Below, piece after piece: positions 8,500 to 17,418 of a stretch of 59,879 nt of DNA. The notes under the pieces are model-generated. The model saw nothing but the letters and a program-made list of their open reading frames with translations. It was not told where the DNA came from and made no database searches. The DNA comes from Methylorubrum populi (GTDB taxonomy: Bacteria > Pseudomonadota > Alphaproteobacteria > Rhizobiales > Beijerinckiaceae): NCBI RefSeq assembly GCF_002355515.1, contig NZ_AP014811.1:1-59879 (forward strand), written 5' to 3'. The stretch's first letter is position 1. Every line of letters starts with the position of its first letter. The position numbers and the translations under genes were made by a program.

Positions 8500-8862
8500 A
8501 TGATGGACAGCCCGCAAGCCGTGGCGGCGTTCGCCGCCCTCGGACAGGAATACCGCCTGAGCATCGTGCGCGCCCTCGTCACCGCCGGGCCGGACGGCCT
8601 GGCGGCCGGCGTGCTGGCCGGCGAGGTCGGCGTGTCCAGCACCAACCTATCCTTCCACGTCAAGGAACTGAGCCGTGCCGGGCTGATCCAGTCCCGGCGG
8701 GACGGGCGCTCGATCATCTACAGTGCGACTTATCCGGCGCTGTCCGACCTGATCGCCTTCCTGATGCGCGACTGCTGCCAGGGACGGCCGGAGGTCTGCA
8801 CCCCGGCGGTGGAAGCCCTGGTGGCCTGCTGCACCCCCACCGGAGACGTCGCCCATGCCTGA
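8500..8862 (+). CDS. arsR: ArsR-family arsenite-responsive repressor
   Basis: This 120-residue winged-helix repressor has the recognition segment GEVGVSSTNLSFHVKELSRAGLI at about residues 46-68 and the wing SRRDGRSIIYSATY. The arsenic site is probably C-terminal: paired cysteines in RDCCQGRPEVC and VACCTP replace the ELCVCDL site of the E. coli protein. Such C-terminal cysteine clusters are known in other ArsR subtypes. ATG 8500 or 8503 would both serve. The gene overlaps arsC by 8 bp, making one operon. Confidence 0.92.
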   Translation: MMDSPQAVAAFAALGQEYRLSIVRALVTAGPDGLAAGVLAGEVGVSSTNLSFHVKELSRAGLIQSRRDGRSIIYSATYPALSDLIAFLMRDCCQGRPEVCTPAVEALVACCTPTGDVAHA

Positions 8863-9382
8863 TCGCGTCTACAACGTGCTGTTTCTGTGCACCGGCAACT
8901 CGGCCCGCTCGATCCTGGCCGAGGCCATGCTGAACAAGGACGGGCAGGGGCGCTTCCGGGCGTTCTCCGCCGGCAGCCAGCCCAAGGGGCAGCCGCACCC
9001 GCTGGCGCTGCAAACCCTGCAGGAAACCGACTACCCCACCGACGGCCTGCGCTCGAAGAGCTGGGACGAGTTCGCCGCGCCGGGGGCGCCGCAGCTCGAT
9101 TTCGTGTTCACCGTCTGTGACAACGCGGCCGGCGAGGCATGCCCCTTGTGGCCGGGCCAGCCGGTGACGGCGCATTGGGGCATCGAGGACCCGGCCGCCG
9201 CCGAGGGCTCGGAGATCGAGCGCAAGCGGGCCTTTGTGACCGCGCAGCGCTATCTCAAGAACCGTATCGCGGCCTTCGTTGCCTTGCCGCTCGGCAGCCT
9301 CGACCAGGTGGCGCTGTCGTCCAAGGTCCGCGAGATCGGCCAGCAGGCCGGCGCCACCTCGCCCCGGCCGGAGGTCGCATGA
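8855..9382 (+). CDS. arsC: Arsenate reductase, low-molecular-weight phosphatase family
   Basis: The 175-residue protein has the phosphatase loop CTGNSARS (CX5R) at residues 12-19, followed by ILAEAMLN. It is the thioredoxin-/LMW-PTP-type ArsC that reduces arsenate to arsenite in the cytoplasm. The FVFTVCDNAAGEACPLWPG block near residues 85-103 carries additional cysteines that could relay the disulfide. It overlaps arsR upstream and shares an ATGA overlap with the next arsC, so translation is coupled. The length is somewhat above the 130-140 typical of the Staphylococcus enzyme but usual for this proteobacterial group. Confidence 0.9.
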   Translation: MPDRVYNVLFLCTGNSARSILAEAMLNKDGQGRFRAFSAGSQPKGQPHPLALQTLQETDYPTDGLRSKSWDEFAAPGAPQLDFVFTVCDNAAGEACPLWPGQPVTAHWGIEDPAAAEGSEIERKRAFVTAQRYLKNRIAAFVALPLGSLDQVALSSKVREIGQQAGATSPRPEVA

Positions 9383-9807
9383 TGGACGTGGTGATCTACC
9401 ACAACCCGGCCTGCGGCACGTCGCGCAACACGCTGGCGATGATCCGTAACGCCGGCATCGAGCCGCACGTGATCGAGTACCTGAAAACCCCGCCCACGCG
9501 GGCGCTGCTGGTGCAGCTCCTCGCCCGCGCCGGTCTGGCGGTGCGCGATGTGCTCCGGGAAAAGGGCACGCCCTACGCGGAGCTGGGTCTGGGCGATCCG
9601 GCGCTGACCGATGACCAGCTGCTCGACGCGATCGAGGCGCATCCGATCCTGCTCAACCGCCCGCTGGTGGTCACGCCCAAGGGCGTCGCACTGTGCCGGC
9701 CGTCCGAGGCCGTGCTGGATCTCCTGCCGGCGCAACAGGGCGAGTTCGTGAAGGAGGACGGCGAGCGGGTCGTGGACGAGCACGGCCGACGCGTGGCCAC
9801 CGCCTGA
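9379..9807 (+). CDS. arsC: Arsenate reductase, glutaredoxin-dependent family
   Basis: The 142-residue protein begins MMDVVIYHNPACGTSRNTL; Cys12 in the CGTSRN motif is the catalytic residue of the E. coli R773-type ArsC. It also has YLKTPPTRALL and HPILLNRPLVVTPKG, the conserved RP-containing segment. It is unrelated in fold to the upstream ArsC, so this operon carries two arsenate reductases that use different thiol donors. The open frame extends upstream, but the start is set at ATG 9379, overlapping the previous stop (ATGA). Confidence 0.92.
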   Translation: MMDVVIYHNPACGTSRNTLAMIRNAGIEPHVIEYLKTPPTRALLVQLLARAGLAVRDVLREKGTPYAELGLGDPALTDDQLLDAIEAHPILLNRPLVVTPKGVALCRPSEAVLDLLPAQQGEFVKEDGERVVDEHGRRVATA

Positions 9808-9841
9808 GCCTCAATCCAACCGATAAAAAGAAACGATCCCG

Positions 9842-11137
9842 ATGCTCGCGCTTGCCATTTTCCTCGTCACCCTCGTTCTCGTCATCTGGCAGCCCAAGGG
9901 TCTCGGGATCGGGTGGAGCGCCCTGGCCGGCGCGGCCGTCGCCCTCGCCACGGGGGTGATCCATCCCGGCGATATTCCGGTGGTCTGGCATATCGTCTGG
10001 GACGCCACGTTCACGTTCGTGGCGCTGATCATCATCTCGCTGCTGCTCGATGAGGCCGGGTTCTTCCACTGGGCGGCCCTGCACATCGCCCGCTGGGGCG
10101 GCGGCCGGGGCCGGCTGCTCTTTCCGCTGGTGATCCTGCTTGGGGCCGCCATCGCGGCGGTGTTCGCCAACGACGGCGCGGCGCTGCTGCTGACCCCCAT
10201 CGTCCTGGCGATCCTGCTGCGCCTCAAGTTCCCCCCGGCGGCAGCGCTGGCGTTCATCGTCGCCTGCGGGTTCGTGGCCGACTCGACCTCCCTGCCGCTG
10301 GTGATCTCCAACCTCGTGAACATCGTCTCGGCCAACTACTTCGACGTGACGTTCGGGCGCTACGCCGCCGTGATGGTGCCGGTGAACCTGGTCTCGCTCC
10401 TCGCCACGCTGGTGGTGCTGTGGGCGTATTTCCGGCACGACGTGCCGGCGACCTACCCGGTCGGCGAGCTGGAACCGCCTCGAGACGCGATCCGCGATCC
10501 GGTGGTGTTCAAGGCGGCCTTTCCGCTGCTCGGCGTGCTGCTGCTCGCCTACTTCATCACCGCGCCGTTCGGCGTGCCGGTCTCGGTCGTCACCTGTGCC
10601 GGCGCGGCGGTGCTGCTCGGCCTGGCGCTGCGCGGGCGGGTCATTCCGATCCGCAAGGTGCTGACCGGCGCGCCCTGGCAGATCGTGCTGTTCAGCCTCG
10701 GCATGTACCTCGTGGTCTACGGGCTCAGGAACGCCGGCCTGACCGACGAGCTGGCCAAGGGCCTGGTCTGGTTGGGCGGGCAGGGGCCGTGGGTTGCCAC
10801 TGTCGGCACCGGTTTTGCGGCGGCCATCCTGTCCTCGGTGATGAACAACATGCCGAGCGTGCTGATCGGAGCGCTGTCGATCCAGCAGGCCCCGGATCTC
10901 ACACCTTTGACCCGCGAGCTAATGGTCTACGCCAACGTGATCGGCTGCGATCTCGGCCCGAAGTTCACGCCGATCGGCAGCCTGGCGACCCTGCTCTGGC
11001 TGCACGTGCTGGCCAGCAAGGGCCAGCGCATCACGTGGGGCCAGTACATGAAGGTCGGCCTGGTCATCACGCCGCCGGTGCTGCTGGTCTCGCTGCTGGC
11101 GCTGGCGGCCTGGCTGCCCGTGCTCGGGACGCAGTAG
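9842..11137 (+). CDS. arsB: Arsenite efflux permease ArsB
   Basis: This is a 431-residue inner-membrane protein with about eleven hydrophobic helices. The ArsB/ion-transporter pattern is clear: [37 protein letters not shown] and [14 protein letters not shown], with conserved Asn-Asp and Asn-Asn in the re-entrant regions. [20 protein letters not shown] follows. It exports arsenite, with or without an ArsA ATPase; no arsA is seen. It starts 34 bp after arsC and closes the intact part of the operon. Confidence 0.95.
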   Translation: MLALAIFLVTLVLVIWQPKGLGIGWSALAGAAVALATGVIHPGDIPVVWHIVWDATFTFVALIIISLLLDEAGFFHWAALHIARWGGGRGRLLFPLVILLGAAIAAVFANDGAALLLTPIVLAILLRLKFPPAAALAFIVACGFVADSTSLPLVISNLVNIVSANYFDVTFGRYAAVMVPVNLVSLLATLVVLWAYFRHDVPATYPVGELEPPRDAIRDPVVFKAAFPLLGVLLLAYFITAPFGVPVSVVTCAGAAVLLGLALRGRVIPIRKVLTGAPWQIVLFSLGMYLVVYGLRNAGLTDELAKGLVWLGGQGPWVATVGTGFAAAILSSVMNNMPSVLIGALSIQQAPDLTPLTRELMVYANVIGCDLGPKFTPIGSLATLLWLHVLASKGQRITWGQYMKVGLVITPPVLLVSLLALAAWLPVLGTQ

Positions 11138-11146
11138 CCTGGTGGG

Positions 11147-11265
11147 CCGGGACAGGCTCTGGCCGGTGTCTCGGCCCTAGGCGTGGTGCAGATCCTTGCC
11201 TGGGGCTCCTCGTTCTACCTGCTCGGCGTCCTCGCCGCGCCGATCGCACGGGAAGGCTTGACCCA
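11147..11265 (+). pseudogene. Remnant of an MFS transporter N-terminus
   Basis: Just after arsB, in the same frame, the translation reads SALGVVQILAWGSSFYLL then GVLAAPIAREG. This is typical of the first helix of MFS arsenic-associated transporters that follow ars genes. There is no start codon and the match stops after about 38 residues. The gene was therefore cut at both ends when this junction formed. It probably marks the old continuation of the ars operon. Confidence 0.5.
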
Positions 11266-11289
11266 GGGTCAAAGCTGCCTCCACAGCCG

Positions 11290-12223
11290 TCATCGTACCG
11301 CCTCGATCGCCTCCCGGGCGTCGCGATGATCCTCTGTTGACGCCTCAGGTGTCTCCTGCTTGGCCGAAGCATGCGGAGCCCGGCACAGCTCAACCCAGAT
11401 CGGGAAATGGTCGGATCCCACGTCGCCCAGGCGCTCCATGCCGCTGAGCAGGAAATGCTCGCTGTAGAACACGTGGTCGAGGGGCCAGCGCGCGAACGGA
11501 TACCGAGCGTGGAAGGTGGAGAACAGACCCCGTCCCTGACGGGGGTCGAGCAATCCGCTGATGTTCTGGAAGAGCGCGTTGGTACGCGACCAAGCCACGT
11601 CGTTCAGGTCGCCCGCTACGATCGTCGGCCCCCTCGTCTCGGCGACCTCGCGCGCAACCATCACCAGTTCGGCGTCCCGCGGCGCGCTGCTGTGCCCGGG
11701 GTGGGGAGGACGTGGATGCAATCCGTGGAAGGTTACGTGCTCGCCATCAGGCAGGACGATCGCCGTGCGGAGCGAGGGGACATCCTCCTGCAGCAGGTGC
11801 CGGACCGTGGCATCGCGGAGCGGGAAGCGTGAGTAGAACAGGAGGCCGTAGGTATTGTCCTGCGGCTGCTCGACCCGTTCGGGGTATCGGTCCCGCATGG
11901 GAGCCATCGCCTCTCGCCAGCTCTCGTCCGTCTCCAGCAACAGAACGAGGTCGGGTGACCTCGAAGCGACGAGGTTCAGGGCTGCGCCGTAGTCTCGGTT
12001 CGACTGGAGTACGTTGAGGACAAGAAGGCTCATCCGTTCGCCGGGATCGCACGTTCGCGCAGCCTTCGCCTGAGTAGCCCAGATCGGGGTGAACGGCAGG
12101 ATATGGCTCGCCTGCAAAACAAGGGCCCCTACCATCACTAAGGCTAGGATCAGCACGCCTGCGTCACGTTCGAGCGACAGGAGCCCGACGATACAGGCGA
12201 GCAGCGCGATCGCGAACTGGAAC
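11290..12223 (-). pseudogene. Endonuclease/exonuclease/phosphatase protein, 3' part (split gene)
   Basis: The frame runs from the transposon junction at 12223 to the stop at 11290. It shows EEP-fold motifs: LLVLNVLQSNRDYGAAL, LVLLLETDESW, IVAGDLNDVAWS, RWPLDHVFYSEHF and GSDHFPIW, the metal- and phosphate-binding loops. The N-terminal membrane part continues at 25568-25436. Joining the two across the ACTGGAAC duplication gives an uninterrupted 352-codon gene with N-terminal membrane helices, a normal length for this family. A GTG at 12156 could restart a 288-residue soluble piece. Confidence 0.85.
12216..12223. repeat. 8-bp target-site duplication, left copy (ACTGGAAC)
   Basis: ACTGGAAC directly precedes the IS66-type end GTAATTACCCAGGG. 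The same eight bases follow the outer end at 25435. IS66 elements make 8-bp duplications, so this pair marks one insertion event spanning 12224-25435. Confidence 0.9.
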
Positions 12224-12337
12224 GTAATTACCCAGGGGGTGGGCTCGGTCGCGGCGTGACGCCGGCGAAGCTCCGACCCGGGGCGCCGCGGCGCCTCTTG
12301 CCTGTATCTGATTTCGCTGATTCCCTCGTGAGATGAG
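12224..12337 (+). mobile_element. IS66-family left end remnant
   Basis: This remnant aligns with the transposase-proximal end of the complete IS66 at 25435-25324. Both share GTAATTACCCAGGG, a GCGTGACGCCGG block, CCTCTTGCC, CTGATTTCGCTG and TTCCCTCGTGAGATG. In both, the ATG lies 110 bp from the end. It stops two bases after that start codon, where an IS3 element begins. The differences show it came from a related but not identical IS66. Confidence 0.85.
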
Positions 12338-12422
12338 TGTCCGCCGTCAGCACCCGTGAGACAGAGTGAGGCCCTTCACGAACGGAGGATGGCTGGTTCA
12401 TCGTAGCCCCCCAGGAGCGAAG

Positions 12423-12797
12423 ATGAAGCAGACATCCGGGCCGGCGCGGAAGCCGGCAGACGCGGTGATCAAGGACATCCGCCGCGCCACCCGCCGGCAG
12501 GTCTCGGCCGAGGAGAAGATCCGCATCGTGCTGGAGGGCCTGCGCGGCGAGGACAGCATCGCCGAGCTGTGCCGGCGCGCAGGCATCGCCACCTCGATGT
12601 ACTACGGCTGGTCCAAGGAGTTCCTGGAGGCGGGCAAGAAGCGGCTGGCCGGCGACACGGCCCGCGCTGCCACCTCGGACGAGGTCAAGGACCTGCGCCG
12701 CGAGGCCAGCGCCCTCAAGGAGGTGGTGGCCGATCTCACGCTGGAGAACCGCCTGCTCAAAAAAAGCATGAGCGGGGCTGGGGAAGACGAGGCATGA
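12423..12797 (+). CDS. IS3-family transposase OrfA
   Basis: The protein has 124 residues from ATG 12423 (MKQTSGPARKPADAVIKDIR), preceded by AGGAGCGAAG, a good ribosome site. The HTH (EEKIRIVLEGLRGEDSIAEL then CRRAGIATSMYYGWSKEFLE) is at about residues 26-66. A coiled coil follows (VKDLRREASALKEVVADLTL). The 12366 start was rejected because it precedes the ribosome site and lacks family similarity. It ends in ATGA, overlapping OrfB. Confidence 0.88.
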   Translation: MKQTSGPARKPADAVIKDIRRATRRQVSAEEKIRIVLEGLRGEDSIAELCRRAGIATSMYYGWSKEFLEAGKKRLAGDTARAATSDEVKDLRREASALKEVVADLTLENRLLKKSMSGAGEDEA

Positions 12798-13774
12798 GGT
12801 ACCCGGCCCCTGAGAAGCTGGAGATTATCCAGCTGGTTGAGCAGTCCCCCTTGCCGGTGCGCGCGACCCTGGAGAAACTCGGCATCCCGCGCGCCACCTT
12901 CTACCGCTGGTACGACCTCTACCAGCAAGGGGGACCCGAAGCGCTGGCTGACCGCCCCTCTCGGCCAAGCCGGGTCTGGAACCGCCTGCCCGCTGAGGTT
13001 CGCGAGCAGATCATCGCTCTGGCGTTGGACCAGCCGGAGCTGTCCCCGCGCGAGCTGGCGGTGCGCTTCACCGATGAGCGGCGCTACTTCGTCTCGGAAG
13101 CCACCGTCTACCGTCTGCTCAAGGCGCACGACCTGATCACCAGCCCGGCCTACATCGTTGTCAAAGCGGCCGACGAGTTCCAGGACAAGACCACGGCTCC
13201 CAACCAGCTCTGGCAGACGGACTTCACCTACCTGAAGGTAGTCGGCTGGGGCTGGTACTATCTCTCGACGGTGCTCGACGACTTCTCCCGCTTCATCGTG
13301 GCCTGGAAGCTGTGTGCCACGATGCAGGCCAGCGACGTCACCGCCACGCTCGAGATGGCGCTGCGCGCCGCCGGGCTCGATCAGGTGCAGGTGGTGCACC
13401 GGCCGCGGCTGCTGACCGACACCGGATCGAGCTACGTCGCTGGTGATCTGGCCGACTGGCTTGGCCGCCGCGGTATGACCCACATCCGCGGTGCGCCGCG
13501 CCATCCCCAAACCCAGGGCAAGATCGAGCGTTGGCATCAGACGCTGAAGAACCGCATCCTGCTCGACCACGCCTACCTGCCCGGCGAGTTGGAGGCGCGG
13601 GTCGCGGCCTTCGTCGAGCACTACAACCACGTCCGGGCTCACGAGAGCTTGGACAATCTCACCCCCGCCGACGTCTACTTCGGCCGGGACGAGGCCGTCC
13701 TGCGCGAGCGGGAGCGGATCAAGCGCCAGACCCTCACCGATCGTCGCTTGCGCCACCACGCGCAAGCTGCCTAA
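12794..13774 (+). CDS. IS3-family transposase OrfB (integrase core)
   Basis: The protein has 326 residues from ATG 12794, overlapping the OrfA stop by ATGA. The N-terminal HTH contains IPRATFYRWYDLYQQGGPEA. The rve-type DDE core shows LWQTDFTYLKVVGWGWYYLS, LTDTGSSYVAGDLADWL and HPQTQGKIERWHQTLKNR. The length and the coupled arrangement are typical of IS3 relatives that do not need frameshifting. It looks intact, so this copy may still move. Confidence 0.9.
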   Translation: MRYPAPEKLEIIQLVEQSPLPVRATLEKLGIPRATFYRWYDLYQQGGPEALADRPSRPSRVWNRLPAEVREQIIALALDQPELSPRELAVRFTDERRYFVSEATVYRLLKAHDLITSPAYIVVKAADEFQDKTTAPNQLWQTDFTYLKVVGWGWYYLSTVLDDFSRFIVAWKLCATMQASDVTATLEMALRAAGLDQVQVVHRPRLLTDTGSSYVAGDLADWLGRRGMTHIRGAPRHPQTQGKIERWHQTLKNRILLDHAYLPGELEARVAAFVEHYNHVRAHESLDNLTPADVYFGRDEAVLRERERIKRQTLTDRRLRHHAQAA

Positions 13775-13848
13775 CCTCTCAACCCAGGTGGACCAGAGCC
13801 TCCGTTCCTGAGGCCCGCAGCCTGTCTCAAATCATCTGACGACGGACA

Positions 13849-14144
13849 GTGTAGAAGATTTCTGAACGATACGACGATCCAAGGTCGTTGCCCTGGCGGT
13901 TCTTCGTCGTCGGGTCGTGGATCTGGAAGAAGTATTCGATCAGGTCTCGGTAGCTCGTATTTTCCGAATCGAAGAAGATCTCGATCGCCTCCGCGTGCCC
14001 TTCATGATTGCGATAAGTCGCGTTCGGCACGTCGCCGCCGGTGTATCCAACGCGCGTCTGCGTCACGCCCGGGAGCTTGCGGAAGAGGTCCTGCATGCCC
14101 CAGAAGCAGCCGCAGGCGAAGACGGCCTGTTCCGTCCCGCTCAT
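13849..14144 (-). pseudogene. msrA: Peptide methionine-S-sulfoxide reductase MsrA, 3'-truncated
   Basis: The start is at 14144, overlapping the msrB stop by ATGA. The catalytic [16 protein letters not shown] is at residues 12-27, followed by [21 protein letters not shown] and [15 protein letters not shown]. The genuine sequence ends there, at the IS3 end; the last six codons to a stop at 13827 come from the IS. About 50-70 C-terminal residues, including possible recycling cysteines, are lost. The catalytic Cys is kept, but a folded active enzyme is doubtful. Confidence 0.88.
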
Positions 14145-14611
14145 TGCTCCGTCCCCCCGGCTTCGCCGCGGACCAGGGGCACGAGATCGCCGTAGCCTTG
14201 GGCCTCCATCTCCTCCAGCGGCACGAAGCGGAGCGAGGCGGAGTTGATGCAGTAGCGCATCCCGCCCTTGTCGCTCGGACCATCCGGGAACACGTGGCCC
14301 AGATGGCTGTCGCCGTGCTTGGAGCGGACCTCCACTCGGCGCATGCCGTGGCTGTCGTCGGACTTCTCAACCACGTGCTCGGCCATGATCGGCCTGGTGA
14401 AGCTTGGCCAGCCGCTGTGCGACTCGAATTTGTCGCTCGACGCAAAGAGCGGCTCACCGGACACCACGTCCACGTAGATACCGACGCGCTTCTCGTTCAC
14501 GTATTCGCCGGTGAACGGCCGCTCGGTGCCGTCCTCCTGGGTGACCCGGTACTGTTCAGGGCTGAGTCGCCTCAAGGCTTCGTTGGATCTCTGATACTGC
14601 GTAGGCATCAC
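14141..14611 (-). CDS. msrB: Peptide methionine-R-sulfoxide reductase MsrB
   Basis: The 156-residue protein has the SelR/MsrB fold: [30 protein letters not shown] and [10 protein letters not shown]. The catalytic site is [12 protein letters not shown] near residue 120. The CxxC zinc cysteines of some MsrB forms are absent, as in many proteobacterial members. It reduces the R epimer of protein methionine sulfoxide using thioredoxin. It is coupled to msrA by an ATGA overlap, and the pair repairs oxidised methionine, notably after hypochlorite exposure. Confidence 0.93.
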   Translation of the reverse strand: MMPTQYQRSNEALRRLSPEQYRVTQEDGTERPFTGEYVNEKRVGIYVDVVSGEPLFASSDKFESHSGWPSFTRPIMAEHVVEKSDDSHGMRRVEVRSKHGDSHLGHVFPDGPSDKGGMRYCINSASLRFVPLEEMEAQGYGDLVPLVRGEAGGTEQ

Positions 14612-14856
14612 TTCATGTCTCCGTCGTCAGAAAAACACTAACAAACGACTCCAGGCCGTCCGGAACGACTGCTCTCGATCGAGGTCGGACCGGTCGCGTT
14701 CAGGCCAGGTCGCCACGGCTAGAACGCGGAAGGCGCGCGAAAGGCGCCAGCCGATCGCGCCCGTCGCGTTTGGCGTCGAACCGCCGCGGAGCGCGCCGTC
14801 GTCAAGGTCCGGTCCGTCGACCTGCGCCGGAGTTCCAAGGCGCCGGTCCGGCCGGC

Positions 14857-16296
14857 TCACCCCCCAGGTCCACAGTCGATGCAGCGCGGGGGTGGTGCGG
14901 GCCCCATGCCGAGTTCGTAGTCGAGACTGCGCAGGGCCGAACGAACGCCTTCCTCCAATACGGGATGGTAGAAGGGCCGCTCGAGCATCTCGCCCACGGT
15001 CAGCTCCGATTGGCGCGCCCAGGCGAGCAGGTGCGCGAGGTGCTCGGCGCGCGGTCCGATCATCTCGGCGCCCAGAAACCGGCCAGTGTCGCACTCGCCG
15101 TAGACCCGCAGCAGTCCCTTGTTGACGCCCATGACGCGGGCCCGGCCCTGGTCGCTCCAGTTGACCGCGCCGGCGCGGAACTTGACGCCCTTGGCGACGA
15201 GGTCCGCATGACGTTCGCCGACCATCATCAGCTGCGGATTGCTGAACACCACCGAGAGGCCCGCACTCTTAGTGAAGCGCCGCACGTCGGGATAATGGGC
15301 CGCATTCCAGCCGGCGACGAAACCCTCGTCGGCGGCCTCGTGCAGCAGCGGCACGGTGCTTGTCGCATCCCCCGCGATGAAGATGGTCGACTGGCCGCAG
15401 CGCCCGCTCATGGGATCGTGGACCGGCACGCCGCGCGCGTCGAGCTCAAGCGAGGTGTTCTCGAGCGCCAGCCGGTCGACATTGGGCCGGCGCCCGGTCG
15501 CGACCACCCCCACGTTGAACGTCTCGGTCCGGCTCTCGCCGCCCGCTTTGTAGGCGACTTCGATGCCGGTCTCGGTGCGGCCGAGCCGCTCGAAATCGGC
15601 GTCGGCGTGGAACGGGAACTCGGCCTCGAAGATCCCGCGCGCCGCCGCGATCACCTCGGGATCGCTGAGCGGGCCCACTATGCCGCCCTTGCCGAACAGG
15701 GTGACGCGCACGCCGAGCCGATGCAGCGCTTGGCCGAGTTCCAGCCCGATCACCCCGCCGCCGAAGACCGCCGCCGATCCGGGCAGATCCTGCCACGAGA
15801 AGATGTCGTCGTTGGTCAGCAGCCGGTCGCCGAACGCCTCGAACGGCGGTGGGATGGCGGGTCGCGATCCGGTGGCTACGATCACTCGTTCGGCGGCCAC
15901 CGTGCGGCCGTCGCTGAGCTTCAGCAGGTCGTCGGCGGCGAACTCGGCATATTCTCGGACGCGGTGGGCGTGGAACCAGTTCTCGACCGCGTCGACGACG
16001 AAGCCGACGAAGCGGTCGCGCTCGTCGCGCACGCGCTTCATTACCGCGCGCCCGTCGATCCGCGGTGCGCCGAAATGGATGCCGAAACGGTCGGCGTGCC
16101 GGCCGTGATGGGCGGCGTCGGCGGCGGCGATCAGCAGTTTGGACGGCATGCAGCCGACCCGCGCGCAGGTGGTGCCGTAGGGCCCGCCCTCGATGAGCAG
16201 CACCGAGTCGGTGATTCGCGACACCTCGCGATAGGCGCGCATGCCGGCGGTACCGGCGCCGATGATGGCCACGTCCACTTGGATATCGGGCATCAT
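14857..16296 (-). CDS. FAD-dependent pyridine-nucleotide disulfide oxidoreductase (dihydrolipoamide dehydrogenase-like)
   Basis: The 479-residue protein starts MMPDIQVDVAIIGAGTAGMR, the FAD dinucleotide fold. The redox motif TTCARVGCMPSK (CxxxxC) is at about residues 43-54. An NAD(P) fold (VFGGGVIGLELGQALHRLG) and the second FAD motif (TIFIAGDATSTVPLLHEAADEG) follow. The dimerisation domain ends with FYHPVLEEGVRSALR, which supplies the catalytic His-Glu. A cysteine pair (PRCIDC) closes the protein. It could be a lipoamide or RclA-like copper/thiol reductase. Its place beside msrAB favours oxidant defence; the substrate is not determined. Confidence 0.85.
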   Translation of the reverse strand: MMPDIQVDVAIIGAGTAGMRAYREVSRITDSVLLIEGGPYGTTCARVGCMPSKLLIAAADAAHHGRHADRFGIHFGAPRIDGRAVMKRVRDERDRFVGFVVDAVENWFHAHRVREYAEFAADDLLKLSDGRTVAAERVIVATGSRPAIPPPFEAFGDRLLTNDDIFSWQDLPGSAAVFGGGVIGLELGQALHRLGVRVTLFGKGGIVGPLSDPEVIAAARGIFEAEFPFHADADFERLGRTETGIEVAYKAGGESRTETFNVGVVATGRRPNVDRLALENTSLELDARGVPVHDPMSGRCGQSTIFIAGDATSTVPLLHEAADEGFVAGWNAAHYPDVRRFTKSAGLSVVFSNPQLMMVGERHADLVAKGVKFRAGAVNWSDQGRARVMGVNKGLLRVYGECDTGRFLGAEMIGPRAEHLAHLLAWARQSELTVGEMLERPFYHPVLEEGVRSALRSLDYELGMGPAPPPRCIDCGPGG

Positions 16297-16660
16297 TCTC
16301 TCACTCGATTGCGGCAGCGCACGACGCAGGTTGGGTTCGAATCGTCATGGGGATGCCCACGCGCTTCTCCTGCGCCTAGGCGACGAACCGACGACGTGCG
16401 AAAAAACAAGCGTTGCCCAGCCGGAGGGGTTCCGCCCGCCGTCTGCATTTCGCAGACCATGGGCCGCATGCAGCGCGAGCGTGTAGCAGGCGGCCAGCAG
16501 AACTGGCGCCTTACGAGCCTCCTGCTCCATCTCGACGTTCCTACACTCGGTGACACGCTACGCAGCGCCCCCGTGCGGGAAGCGGCCCGCCGGACCGGCG
16601 AGGGTCTGACGGGCCATATTCTACGACGCTTCGGCGGCGGGAGGCGTCGCGACGAGGCGG
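16297..16660. other. Gene-free stretch in transposon cargo
   Basis: This 364-bp stretch separates the disulfide reductase from the AhpD-like gene. Short frames exist on both strands, but none shows family motifs or a ribosome site. It should contain the promoter of the leftward reductase gene. A hairpin-like CGGAGGGGTTCCGCCC lies near 16420, but no T tract follows. Confidence 0.4.
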
Positions 16661-17203
16661 TCAGGCCGCCAAAGGCAGGGCGGCCGGGAAGTCGACGTCC
16701 GTGCCGGCGAGGTGGTTAGCGTAGTTGGTCAGCAGGTTGACCACCACGTTGGCCAGCACCTCCAGGATCGGCTCGTCGTCCAGTCCGGCGGCGCGGGCGG
16801 CGGACAGATCAGCGTCCTCTGCCAGGCCGCGGCGCTTCACGACGTCGACTGCCAGCGCGGCCAGCGCGCCGGCGCGGTCGCCGCCGCCGACCCCGCGACG
16901 CGCCGCCGTTACGGCTTCCGCACTCACGCCCAGGCTCTTCGCGACCATGCTGTGGGCGGCGAGGCAGTAGCCGCATTCGTTGGCCTCGGCGACGGCGAGC
17001 GCGACCAGTTCCTGCTCCTGGCGGGTCAGACGCTTGGGCGCGACCGCCTCCGAAAGGGCGAGATGGGCGTTGAGCGCCACGGGCGAACGGGCGAGCGTCG
17101 CAATCACGTTGGGAACCTTGCCCATCTTCCTCTTGACGGCCGCGAGTTGCGGCGCGACGTCGGCGGACGGCTGCTGAGTGTCTATCGGTTGGATGCGGAG
17201 CAT
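16661..17203 (-). CDS. Carboxymuconolactone decarboxylase / AhpD-like peroxidase protein
   Basis: The protein has 180 residues from ATG 17203 (MLRIQPIDTQQPSADVAP); the frame extends to 17437 but lacks similarity there. The CMD/AhpD fold is shown by PNVIATLARSPVALNAHLAL and the active-site ANECGYCLAAHSMVAKSLG near residues 74-92, with the CxxC and His of AhpD. The C-terminus contains NVVVNLLTNYANHLAGTDVDFP. It probably reduces peroxides or acts as a thiol relay. A related gene at 21615-22166 has the same length and signature. Confidence 0.88.
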   Translation of the reverse strand: MLRIQPIDTQQPSADVAPQLAAVKRKMGKVPNVIATLARSPVALNAHLALSEAVAPKRLTRQEQELVALAVAEANECGYCLAAHSMVAKSLGVSAEAVTAARRGVGGGDRAGALAALAVDVVKRRGLAEDADLSAARAAGLDDEPILEVLANVVVNLLTNYANHLAGTDVDFPAALPLAA

Positions 17204-17418
17204 GTGAGTCTCCGGGATTTCCGAGCGAGCCTCCTGGAGTTGCCCCCAACAGACCGGACACGGGGCTGGTCGCATCTGAGCAGGGATGAACTCGCCGGGC
17301 GAGTGATCAGCCCCCACGGGGTGGCCCGAGTGGAATGTTAGCAGGATGCTGAAAAACCCCGTGGCATGCGGGACGGCGGCGTGATTCACTCCCGACGGAG
17401 CCGTTGTCGGGGGCGGGA

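Larger units (their letters stand above)
12338..13848 (+). mobile_element. IS3-family element with separate overlapping OrfA/OrfB
   Basis: Ends are TGTCCGCCGTCAG at 12338 and the complement of TGTCCGTCGTCAG ending at 13848. The 1511-bp element carries two genes with an ATGA overlap. No target duplication is seen (left TGAG, right GTGT). The left neighbour is a cut IS66 and the right neighbour a cut msrA, so a deletion next to this element probably removed the DNA between them. A partial relative of its right end lies at 20204-20276 plus 21473-21513. Confidence 0.85.

Noticed and set aside
14770..16719. 649-aa plus-strand frame
   Set aside because: It lies opposite the disulfide reductase gene, whose FAD, redox and dimerisation motifs are clear. 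The plus frame has none.
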